A stretch of 5,832 bases of DNA from positions 1 to 5,832 of the forward strand of contig SKLD01000387.1 of NCBI GenBank assembly GCA_007123395.1. The letters run 5' to 3'. The position numbers and the translations under genes are program-made. Each line of letters opens with the position of its first letter. Position 1 is the first letter of the stretch. Origin of the DNA: Opitutales bacterium. GTDB lineage: Bacteria > Verrucomicrobiota > Verrucomicrobiia > Opitutales > Oceanipulchritudinaceae. Below the pieces are notes generated by a model that saw only the letters and a list, made by a program, of their open reading frames with translations, was not told the origin of the DNA and did no database searches. Shown one piece after another: positions 1 to 5,832 of this stretch.

Positions 1-1136
1 TCATCGACGGCGGAAACTCGCACTTCCGCGATACGTGCATGCGGGAGCAGCAATGTGCCGGCCGCGGTATCCACTTCATCGGCCTTGGCGTTTCAGGCGG
101 AAGCGACGGTGCCCGCAAGGGCCCCTGTCTGATGGCCGGGGGCTCATCCAAAGCATGGGCCGAAGCCGGACCAATGCTCGAGCGGGTGAGCGCGCGGGAC
201 CGCTCAGGGCGTGCGTGCTGCGCCCTCGTCGGCCCCGGTGGCAGCGGCCACTTCGTAAAGATGGCGCACAACGGGATCGAATACGCCGAACTCCAGCTCA
301 TCGCCGAAGCACACCTCTTCATGCGCCACCTTCTCGGAATGCCTCATGAGGCGGCCGCGGAGGCGTTTTCGGGTTGGTCAGGCACCGGGGCGTGGTCCTT
401 TCTTGTCGATGCGGCTGTAAGGGTTCTCCGCAAACAGAACCCCGAAGGAAAACCGCTCATCGATTGCATCGCCGACCGCTCGCAGCAAAAAGGAACAGGG
501 CGTTGGACGGTGAAAAGCGCATGGTCATTGGGCGTTCCCATGCCCGTTGTCAGCGCTGCGGTGAACGCTCGCTTTCTCTCGAACCAGAATGTGCGGACCT
601 CAAGGAAAGCCGGGAGAGGGTATCCGAACCGGCAGGCCACACTGCCGCCAAGCAGCCTTCTCGACGCCTTTCTTGCCGCGAAAATCATCGCGTTCTCCGA
701 AGGTTTCACCCTCATGGAAGAAGCGTCCAAGGCATTCGCATGGAACCTTGACTTGAAGCGCATATCCGCTCTCTGGCAGGGCGGCTGCATCCTGCAATCC
801 GAACTTCTGGTATTCGCGCACGAGATCCTCTCCCATGCGGACCGACCCGGCGAATCCCTTCCCTTTGCGCTGCGGGGGCCCGTCCAAGAGCGCCTTGCGG
901 AACTCACTCCGGGTTGGCGGGAGGTTCTCCACGAGGCCACCGACGAAAACATGCCTGTGCCCGCGCACTCCGCCGCATTGTCGACATACGACGCCTTGCG
1001 GTTTCCCGAGGCCGGCGCGCGCCTCGTCCAAGGCATGCGCGACCTCTTCGGTGGACACGGCTTCGAACGCGTGGACCGTCCGACAGGCGAAATCCACCGG
1101 GAGCGGTGGCAGACGCATGAGATTGCCTCGTTTTGA
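1..1136 (+). CDS. gnd: 6-phosphogluconate dehydrogenase, decarboxylating (5' partial)
   Basis: Oxidatively decarboxylates 6-phosphogluconate to ribulose 5-phosphate using NAD(P)+, the third step of the cytosolic oxidative pentose phosphate pathway. The frame is open from base 3 to the TGA at 1134-1136, giving 377 visible residues. Numbering these, I see the IDGGNS substrate/cofactor segment at 1-6, GVSGG at 29-33, HFVKMAHNGIEY at 83-94 with the expected catalytic Lys86 and Glu93, KGTGRWT at 163-169, and a C-terminal RDLFGGHGFERVD with Arg346 and His352, which reach the partner subunit's active site in the homodimeric family. Aligning Lys86 with Lys183 of the Escherichia coli enzyme implies that about 97 N-terminal residues, including the GxGxxG dinucleotide-binding start of the Rossmann fold, lie outside the window. 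The C-terminus is complete and family-like in length. Two usually conserved acidic residues after GVSGG (EE in most homologues) are Ser-Asp here, and PGG is AGG. It converges on the downstream ATPase with 65 bp between stops. Identification is secure; promoter and cofactor preference cannot be seen. Confidence 0.96.
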   Translation, partial: IDGGNSHFRDTCMREQQCAGRGIHFIGLGVSGGSDGARKGPCLMAGGSSKAWAEAGPMLERVSARDRSGRACCALVGPGGSGHFVKMAHNGIEYAELQLIAEAHLFMRHLLGMPHEAAAEAFSGWSGTGAWSFLVDAAVRVLRKQNPEGKPLIDCIADRSQQKGTGRWTVKSAWSLGVPMPVVSAAVNARFLSNQNVRTSRKAGRGYPNRQATLPPSSLLDAFLAAKIIAFSEGFTLMEEASKAFAWNLDLKRISALWQGGCILQSELLVFAHEILSHADRPGESLPFALRGPVQERLAELTPGWREVLHEATDENMPVPAHSAALSTYDALRFPEAGARLVQGMRDLFGGHGFERVDRPTGEIHRERWQTHEIASF

Positions 1137-1201
1137 GCGCGGTGTTCTTCACCTCCGATCCGTCGCACCGGTCGCAATGTTTTGGCGCGCCGCTCCCCTT
1201 C

Positions 1202-2356
1202 TCAAAGACAATCGCCGGTGTCTTTGAAGTGCCGCGCGGCGTAGTGGTCCGTTTCCGGAAAGAGGTCGCCTGCGTAAAGAATGAATCCGGCTTTGGCATC
1301 GGGCACGCCGCGCTGGAACTTCAGAAGGTTCGCCGCCAAGTCGCGATGCCAAGTCATAGCGGATTTGATTTCGATGGGAATGAGTTTGCGCTGTTGCTCG
1401 AAAACCAAATCGACCTCGTTGCGGTGACTGTCCTGCCAGAAATACAAGCGCGGTTCACGGCCGGCGTTGAGCCGCGCCTTGAAAGCTTCCGCGACAACAA
1501 GGTTCTCAAAGAGGTTGCCGTGCAGCGGATCGCGCGCCGCTTCCGAGGCGGATTCGATGCCCAGCAGCCAGCAGGCAAGGCCGGGTTCGGTGAAGTAGAT
1601 CTTCGGGCTCTTGACCAGACGTTTGCCGAAGTTCCGGTAATAGGGAGGCAGGCGGAACACCACAAAGGACGCTTCGAGAATCGAGAGCCATTGCTTTAGA
1701 GTCGTTGCGCTCACCCCCACATCGCCCGCCAACCCGCTCAAATTAAGGGGCTGCCCCACCCTTCCCGCCAACAAGCGCATGAAGGTTTCGAAGAGCTGCT
1801 GATTGCGGAGTTCCATCAACTGCCTGACATCGCGCTCGACGTAGGTGCGGAAATAGTTCGCGTAAGCAGCCGACGGATTCAATGCGTCGTCGTGAATGCG
1901 GGGCAAGCAGCCTTTGTAAAGGAGTTCGTTCTTCTCAACCGACGCACCGGATGCCTCCAGTTCGCGGATGGAAAGGGGCAGAAGCCGCAGGAGGGACGTG
2001 CGTCCGGCAAGGGATTGCGTGACCGCCTCATGCAAGCGCAGTTGGTGGCTGCCCGTGAGGATGAAGGCACCTTTCCTCCTGTCCTCATCGACGCGGACTT
2101 GGATCCATGAGAGCAACTCCGGCACGCGCTGGATCTCGTCGAGGATCAGCGGCCCCTTGTGCAGGTGGAAAAACTGCTTCGGATCCTCGCCCGCCAAGCG
2201 CCGGAGTTCAGGATCTTCCAGGTTGCAGTAGCGGTGCTCCGGAAACACCGCCCGCACAAGCGTCGTCTTTCCCGCCTGCCGCGGCCCCGTGAGCGTCACC
2301 ACCGGATACTCCCCGGCGGCGACCGAAAGCGTGTCAGCCATGATGCGTGGAATCAT
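1202..2356 (-). CDS. AAA_14/DUF4143-family ATP-binding protein with nuclease-like C-terminal motif
   Basis: A 384-residue cytoplasmic protein of the AAA_14 plus DUF4143 family, whose cellular role is not established. From the ATG at 2356 the order is: Walker A GPRQAGKT at 24-31, Walker B LILDEIQ at 70-76, a sensor-like LTGS at 100-103, and AGRT at 117-120. Next come the family hallmark TYVERDV at 171-177 and a probable winged-helix segment at about 205-230. The C-terminal part carries FENLV (283-287), YFW (305-307), NEVDLVF (313-319) and IEIKS (328-332). Asp316, Glu329 and Lys331 match the D...ExK core of PD-(D/E)XK nuclease folds. The length is usual for the family. An in-frame ATG at 2551 would add 65 residues, but that extension reads through a direct repeat (NPDAP twice) and lacks family similarity. 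The MIPR start matches how the family normally begins, and GGAGGA abuts it. The gene stands alone between convergent gnd and the divergent hydrolase-like gene, as such ATPases often do. Suggested roles such as nucleic-acid processing or defence are inference. Confidence 0.9.
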   Translation of the reverse strand: MIPRIMADTLSVAAGEYPVVTLTGPRQAGKTTLVRAVFPEHRYCNLEDPELRRLAGEDPKQFFHLHKGPLILDEIQRVPELLSWIQVRVDEDRRKGAFILTGSHQLRLHEAVTQSLAGRTSLLRLLPLSIRELEASGASVEKNELLYKGCLPRIHDDALNPSAAYANYFRTYVERDVRQLMELRNQQLFETFMRLLAGRVGQPLNLSGLAGDVGVSATTLKQWLSILEASFVVFRLPPYYRNFGKRLVKSPKIYFTEPGLACWLLGIESASEAARDPLHGNLFENLVVAEAFKARLNAGREPRLYFWQDSHRNEVDLVFEQQRKLIPIEIKSAMTWHRDLAANLLKFQRGVPDAKAGFILYAGDLFPETDHYAARHFKDTGDCL

Positions 2357-2366
2357 TCCTCCATCA
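2341..2366 (-). promoter_or_regulatory. Ribosome-binding site and start codon inside an imperfect palindrome
   Basis: On the minus strand GGAGGA (2362-2357) lies directly against the ATG at 2356-2354, closer than an ideal Shine-Dalgarno spacing. The same bases form a dyad: TGATG and CATCA outer arms, and GGAAT and ATTCC inner arms around one central base, with mismatched 2-3 base bulges between the arms. As RNA this could fold so that the ribosome-binding site and AUG are paired; as DNA it could be an operator. The symmetry is directly visible; any regulatory effect is inference. Confidence 0.4.
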
Positions 2367-2496
2367 CAAACCCATTCTGTGAAAATCTCAAGTTCTACTT
2401 TGGATTTCCACGTAACGGCGCGCGGAAAGAGGTTTGTGAGCGGTTCCGTAGTTCGTCTTGAAGCCATGCCCGGACCAATGCTCCGCACATCATGCC

Positions 2497-2519
2497 TCCG
2501 GACGCGGGGTGCGTCCGGA
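2497..2519. repeat. Perfect 9-bp inverted repeat (hairpin) between divergent genes
   Basis: TCCGGACGC at 2497-2505 and its exact complement GCGTCCGGA at 2511-2519 flank a five-base loop, GGGGT. No T-run follows on either strand, and the site lies upstream of both flanking genes, so it is not a typical intrinsic terminator. It overlaps the first copy of the 16-bp direct repeat. A regulator-binding dyad or a small intergenic repeat element are the likelier readings. Confidence 0.6.
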
Positions 2520-2544
2520 TTGCGGGACGGTGCGTCCGGATTGC
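2508..2544. repeat. Two perfect 16-bp direct repeats, 21-bp period
   Basis: GGTGCGTCCGGATTGC occurs at 2508-2523 and again without mismatch at 2529-2544, separated by GGGAC. The 21-bp period is about two turns of B-DNA, so both copies face the same side of the helix. The core GCGTCCGGA is also present in inverted orientation at 2497-2505, making three core sites within 44 bp. The repeats lie 94 bp or more upstream of the hydrolase-like start and more than 150 bp upstream of the ATPase start. I did not see the core elsewhere in the window. Confidence 0.65.
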
Positions 2545-2558
2545 ACAGCACGCTGCGG

Positions 2559-2588
2559 TTGCGCCGGGGACGAAACGCGCGCTAACGT
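2559..2588 (+). promoter_or_regulatory. Possible weak sigma-70-type promoter for the hydrolase-like gene
   Basis: TTGCGC at 2559-2564 and TAACGT at 2583-2588 are separated by 18 bp and lie about 50 bp before the chosen start at 2638. The match to TTGACA/TATAAT is partial. Six-base arms TGCGCC (2560-2565) and GGCGCA (2590-2595) flank most of it, which could be chance in GC-rich DNA. It sits just downstream of the direct repeats, the arrangement expected if those bind an activator. This is pattern matching only. Confidence 0.2.
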
Positions 2589-2637
2589 AGGCGCAGAATC
2601 GCACTTAACCGCAGCAACACCGATTTCTCCACTATCC

Positions 2638-4383
2638 ATGAAGTCTTCGCACACCCCGGGACACCGATTGTCCCTTCTCCGGCGCGCCATGGCCCTCGCA
2701 GCCGCCCTCGCCTGCGCCACCGCCGCACACGGCGGCACATGGTCGGTCTTTCACGGCGCCGCGGTTGCGAACGCGCCCGAAGGGCCGCGCATCGGCCCCG
2801 GACCCAACGAAGTGACGATGCGTACCCTCGAATTCCGCGACGTGCCGCCGGGTTCGCTGAAGGATCCGTTCCAAGCCGTGCGCGATTTTCACGCCACCCG
2901 ACTTGAGTGGACCTACATCGATTTCACCGAACGCGACCGCCGGAACATCCGGAAAGTCCGGCGTATGGGCGTGGTCTTTGGCGGAGCCGGCTCGGCGAGC
3001 CTGCACGGATCCATCCGCAACTTTCCGCAACAGCCGCTCGACATCCACATGCTCGACCTCGACGGCAATCCCATCGTCCAGCCGCATATGCGGGCATGGG
3101 ATGAATTCCGGGGAATCGGCGACCCCTCCAATCCCGCCTTCTACGAGCACCACCTCGCCTACTACCGCCGCGTCATTGACTGGGGTGCGGAGACCCTCCA
3201 CCGCGACGAGCCGGAGTCGCCCGTCTTCGCCGCCGAACGCTACGGGGGCGGATTTTCCGAGACCGGGGTGGCGGGCTTCCGGGAGTGGCTGGCCGATCAT
3301 TTGGACGCCGCCGAACTCGAATCCATCGGTATCGAGGACGTCACGACCTTTGACTACGCGGAACACCTGCGCGAAGCGGGTGCGCCCGTGGGCGACGATT
3401 TCGCCCGCTTCGACTGCCCCGTCAAACCTCATTGGGTGCGGTATTGGGAAGACACGACGACGGCCTTCTGGAACCGTTTCATCGCCGAAATCAGGGAATA
3501 CGGCGGCAAGGACCTTACTTTCTCCGCCAACAACAGCTCCCTGCAGATGTGGGAAAGCTACCACCGCGAGTTCGACTTCGCCATCTCGGAGCTGCTCCTT
3601 GAAACGGCGAATCCCGTGCATATCTGGGAGCGTAGCCGGATCGGGCGGGAAGTCGGCAAAGTGCAGGTGCTCGGGCCCCCGAAAACCCGTGCGCAACCGG
3701 TCTCCGAGGCGGCCAAGAACCGTCTCCTGCGCCGCGTTACGGCAACCGCCTATGCCACAGGCATGATCGGCAAAGTGCCGTGGGATGTCTTCGACCAGTC
3801 ACCCGACGGGCTCAGCCGCTATTTCGCAAAGCCCGCCGATATCGCCGATCTCTACGCCTTCGTGCGCGCGCACGACTGGCGGGATTACGGCGAAGGCGCG
3901 GCCTTTGGCCCGGGGATCGAAGCCGATCCTGCGGAAACTGCGGTGCTCCGCGCGGAGGGCGGCAGCGGCGGCGTCTACGGGTTCGTCCGCGCCCCGCTCC
4001 ACCGCCCGGAGCGGCCCGTCCTTGTGCATCTCGTCGACTGGGGCCTGCCGGAGTCAACACCGGAAGTGCCGCGTCACTTCCGCACGCCTTCCGGTGAGCG
4101 CATCCGCATGTATCCGGTGGCACAGAACATCGAACGCACGCAGAGCGAACCGTTCACGCTCGTGATGGACGCAGCGGCGTTTGACGACGCGGAGGCACTC
4201 GTCTTCCGGCTCCGCGTGCCCGCCCCCTACGACGCGGACGCCCATGCCCTCGCCAACGCGACAGGCCGCTTCGAGCGACTCGTCGAAGAGACTGTTCTCA
4301 CGCCGGAGCGCGCCAGCGGTGAACTCCGGCTGCGGATTCCCGCCCTCGGGCCATGGGGCCTGCTCGAAATCTCGCGGGAGTAA
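2638..4383 (+). CDS. Predicted exported glycoside hydrolase-like protein, family unassigned
   Basis: A 581-residue protein that I cannot place in a named CAZy family. The N-terminus has basic residues (Arg10, Arg15, Arg16), a hydrophobic run at about 17-30 and a possible signal peptidase I site near AHG (30-32). Cys26 in ALAC is a poor lipobox alternative. Residues about 75-415 look like a TIM-barrel hydrolase. HRDEPES (188-194) is followed by GGGFSETGVAGFREWLADHL (203-222), resembling the post-catalytic segment of GH42-like enzymes. FSANNSS (295-301) and SELLLETANPVHIW (318-331) could hold an acidic active-site residue. AYATGMIGKVPWDVFD (371-386) resembles the late barrel of such proteins. 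Residues from about 430 look like a C-terminal beta-sandwich, with VLVHLVDWG at 461-469. Candidate acid residues are Asp190, Glu191, Glu319 and Glu322, unproven. An in-frame ATG at 2458 is rejected because it would place 60 residues before the signal peptide and read through the repeats. No Shine-Dalgarno sequence precedes 2638. The gene converges on the sulfatase with a 46-bp gap. Confidence 0.72.
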   Translation: MKSSHTPGHRLSLLRRAMALAAALACATAAHGGTWSVFHGAAVANAPEGPRIGPGPNEVTMRTLEFRDVPPGSLKDPFQAVRDFHATRLEWTYIDFTERDRRNIRKVRRMGVVFGGAGSASLHGSIRNFPQQPLDIHMLDLDGNPIVQPHMRAWDEFRGIGDPSNPAFYEHHLAYYRRVIDWGAETLHRDEPESPVFAAERYGGGFSETGVAGFREWLADHLDAAELESIGIEDVTTFDYAEHLREAGAPVGDDFARFDCPVKPHWVRYWEDTTTAFWNRFIAEIREYGGKDLTFSANNSSLQMWESYHREFDFAISELLLETANPVHIWERSRIGREVGKVQVLGPPKTRAQPVSEAAKNRLLRRVTATAYATGMIGKVPWDVFDQSPDGLSRYFAKPADIADLYAFVRAHDWRDYGEGAAFGPGIEADPAETAVLRAEGGSGGVYGFVRAPLHRPERPVLVHLVDWGLPESTPEVPRHFRTPSGERIRMYPVAQNIERTQSEPFTLVMDAAAFDDAEALVFRLRVPAPYDADAHALANATGRFERLVEETVLTPERASGELRLRIPALGPWGLLEISRE

Positions 4384-4429
4384 CCCACGCGGCGCCCCGG
4401 TAAGGCACGAATCGTCTCATCGCTTCGCT

Positions 4430-5832
4430 TTACCGCCGCCCCGCCAGCCTGCCCGCCTGCCGCAACCAGCGCAGGTTGTCGGCGCGGGCTTTGGCGTCGT
4501 CGCGCATCATCTCCTCCCACCATGCGTCCCATTGCGCGGCCATGCGTTGCACGCGGTTGGGATCGTCGGCGGCGAGGTCGCGCTCCTCTCCGGGATCATT
4601 TCCGATATGGAAAAGCTGCGGCGGCATGGGCTCACCGACCACCGGCCGGTGTGTCACGCGGTTGTCCACGGGCATGCATTCGTGCGGACCGAGGCAGCCG
4701 CGCTGGTACCAGGAGTTGTCGCCGTCGTATTTCCAGTCCCCGCCCTCGCTGTAGGGAAAATACAACTTCCACGGACCGTCACGCATCGCACCGTTGCAGC
4801 GGGCAAGGGGCTCGTAACGGTTGAACTGCCAGTAGCGCACGCGTGAAACCGTCTTTGTCTCTCCACGGAGCAGTGACGAGAGGTCGGCGCCGTCAAAGGC
4901 AATCCCGTCTCCGGCGCTTTCGTTGCCGGTAAGTGTCAGCAGTGTCGGAAACCAGTCGATACTGTTGACCATCTCATGACACACGGCGCCGCGCTCAATT
5001 TGCCCGGGCCACACCGCCATGGCGGGCACACGGATGCCGCCTTCGAGCACCTGCTGCTTCATGCCGCGGAAGGGACCGTTGAAGCGCGCGAAGTCGCCCG
5101 CCAACCATGCGCCGTTGTCACTGGTGAAGATGATGATTGTGTTCTCCGCGAGACCGCTTTGCGCGAGCGTCTCGCGGATGCGGCCGATGCCCGCGTCCAT
5201 GATCTCAATCATGGCGTAGTTGAGGGCCACGGTCTCGCTGAGATCGCCGCGTTCCGTGTATTTGCGCAATACCTCGGCGGGCGCCTGCATGGGCGGGTGC
5301 GGCGCGTTGTAGGAAAGATGCAGGAAGAAGGGGCGCTCCCGGTGCCGCTCGATGAAGGACACGGCCTCGTCCGAGAAAACATCGGTGAGGTAGCGCCCGT
5401 CGTGGGGCACGGGCGTGCCGTTGTAATCAAGAGTCCACTGCCAGTAGTCCATGCCCCCGTTGAGAAAGCCCATGAACTCGCGGAAGCCGCGGGCATTGGG
5501 GTGGTAGTTGAGGTCGTGCAGGCCGGTGTGCCACTTGCCGATCATACCCGTCTCGTAGCCCGCGCGCTGAAAGGCGTCCGCCATCGTCGTTTCCGCCACG
5601 GCGATACGGTCGAAGCCTTTGTTCGAGGGCACGTCAACCGCGCCGCAGCGGTGGTGGTGGCGGCCCGTGAGCATGCCCGCGCGCGAGGGCGCGCAGATCG
5701 GCGCCTCCGCATAGTGCTGGTCGAAGCGCATGCCGTCGCGCGCAAGGGCGTCGAGATGCGGCGTGCTCACGATACCGTTGCCGTAGCACCCGAGGTCGCC
5801 GTAGCCGAGGTCGTCGGCCAGGATTAGGATCA
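4430..5832 (-). CDS. Type I (formylglycine) sulfatase, alkaline-phosphatase superfamily (5' partial)
   Basis: Hydrolyses a sulfate ester; the substrate cannot be told from the sequence. The frame is open from 5830 to the TAA at 4432-4430, giving 466 visible residues. It begins inside the conserved N-terminal ILILADDLGYGDLG, so only a short N-terminus, probably with a signal peptide, is missing. Asp6-Asp7 are metal ligands. CAPSRAGMLTGR at 46-57 is the sulfatase signature CxPSRxxxLTG, in which Cys46 should be matured to formylglycine, with Arg50 in the site. GKWH at 98-101, NAPH at 175-178, TSDNG at 236-240 and GMKQQVLEGGIRVP at 256-269 supply the remaining catalytic and calcium-binding positions. 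The C-terminal subdomain has the usual LFHIGNDPGEERDLA. A GTG at 5770 is only an internal Val, since conserved sequence continues upstream of it. No formylglycine-generating enzyme is in the window. Convergence with the hydrolase-like gene suggests a shared sulfated glycan, which is inference. Confidence 0.95.
   Translation of the reverse strand, partial: ILILADDLGYGDLGCYGNGIVSTPHLDALARDGMRFDQHYAEAPICAPSRAGMLTGRHHHRCGAVDVPSNKGFDRIAVAETTMADAFQRAGYETGMIGKWHTGLHDLNYHPNARGFREFMGFLNGGMDYWQWTLDYNGTPVPHDGRYLTDVFSDEAVSFIERHRERPFFLHLSYNAPHPPMQAPAEVLRKYTERGDLSETVALNYAMIEIMDAGIGRIRETLAQSGLAENTIIIFTSDNGAWLAGDFARFNGPFRGMKQQVLEGGIRVPAMAVWPGQIERGAVCHEMVNSIDWFPTLLTLTGNESAGDGIAFDGADLSSLLRGETKTVSRVRYWQFNRYEPLARCNGAMRDGPWKLYFPYSEGGDWKYDGDNSWYQRGCLGPHECMPVDNRVTHRPVVGEPMPPQLFHIGNDPGEERDLAADDPNRVQRMAAQWDAWWEEMMRDDAKARADNLRWLRQAGRLAGRR

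Larger units (their letters stand above)
2357..2637. other. Divergent intergenic region between ATPase and hydrolase-like gene
   Basis: This 281-bp stretch separates two divergent starts and has no credible gene. Reading frames cross it from both sides (a 65-residue extension of the ATPase and a 60-residue extension of the hydrolase-like gene), but both translate the same repeats into low-value sequence. It contains the hairpin, the direct repeats and the possible promoter listed separately. Its segment 2370-2460 is locally more AT-rich than the flanking genes, consistent with an ATPase promoter, though I see no convincing -35/-10 pair there. Confidence 0.7.

Noticed and set aside
344..1177. 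277-codon open frame on the minus strand
   Set aside because: It lies opposite gnd, whose conserved motifs run continuously to the stop at 1136.
1137..1201. Possible bidirectional terminator between gnd and the ATPase
   Set aside because: Only a 4-bp stem (GGTG/CACC around 1141-1153) and short palindromes are present, with no T-run, so an intrinsic terminator cannot be supported.
1133..1699. 188-codon open frame on the plus strand
   Set aside because: It is antisense to the C-terminal nuclease-like part of the ATPase and begins inside the last codons of gnd; no independent support.
2470..2483. 14-bp match CCGGACCAATGCTC to 166-179 inside gnd
   Set aside because: The match does not extend on either side, one copy is coding, and a match of this length is not very improbable in GC-rich DNA of this size.
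2632..3696. 354-codon open frame on the minus strand
   Set aside because: It is antisense to the hydrolase-like gene, which has a signal peptide and coherent domain-like segments; the minus translation shows no recognisable motif.
4384..4429. Possible bidirectional terminator between the hydrolase-like gene and the sulfatase
   Set aside because: No stem longer than a few base pairs and no T-run is visible in the 46-bp gap.
5768..5770. GTG as the start codon of the sulfatase
   Set aside because: The upstream in-frame codons encode the conserved ADDLGYGDLG metal-binding segment, so the gene continues beyond the window edge.
4976..5827. Long 283-codon open frame on the plus strand
   Set aside because: It is exactly antisense to the sulfatase, whose motifs are all on the minus strand. 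Its translation is rich in Val, Ala, His and Arg with no domain, typical of an antisense shadow in GC-rich DNA.

Overview
The window is GC-rich and carries four protein-coding genes in alternating orientation: a 6-phosphogluconate dehydrogenase gene (plus, 5' end cut off by the window), an AAA_14/DUF4143-type ATPase (minus), a secreted protein that looks like a glycoside hydrolase (plus), and a type I sulfatase (minus, 5' end cut off by the window). I see no rRNA, tRNA, CRISPR array, transposase or phage gene. The GC-rich composition, the lack of a Shine-Dalgarno sequence before the secreted gene, the DUF4143 ATPase and the sulfatase beside a carbohydrate-active-type protein all suit a bacterium of the Planctomycetota-Verrucomicrobiota-Lentisphaerota group, perhaps an Opitutae-like verrucomicrobium. 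This is an inference from style of gene content; nothing in the window fixes the taxonomy.

Layout: gnd runs to 1136 and converges on the ATPase, whose stop is at 1202, leaving 65 bp between them. The ATPase (2356 down to 1202) diverges from the secreted hydrolase-like gene (2638 to 4383) across a 281-bp intergenic region. That region is the main regulatory space of the window. It holds a 9-bp-stem hairpin, a perfect 16-bp direct repeat with a 21-bp period, a possible weak promoter, and an imperfect palindrome covering the ATPase ribosome-binding site and start codon. The hydrolase-like gene converges on the sulfatase, whose stop is at 4430, leaving 46 bp. No two neighbouring genes share a strand, so no operon is visible.

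Functionally, gnd is core oxidative pentose phosphate metabolism and has no evident link to the rest. The secreted hydrolase-like protein and the sulfatase could act together on a sulfated polysaccharide outside the cytoplasm, as is common for sulfatase/CAZyme neighbours in these phyla. This rests on proximity and family behaviour only. The DUF4143 ATPase is a family of poorly known function that occurs scattered through genomes. I found no convincing new multi-gene system; the items most worth a second look are the unassigned hydrolase-like protein and the repeat cluster in front of it.
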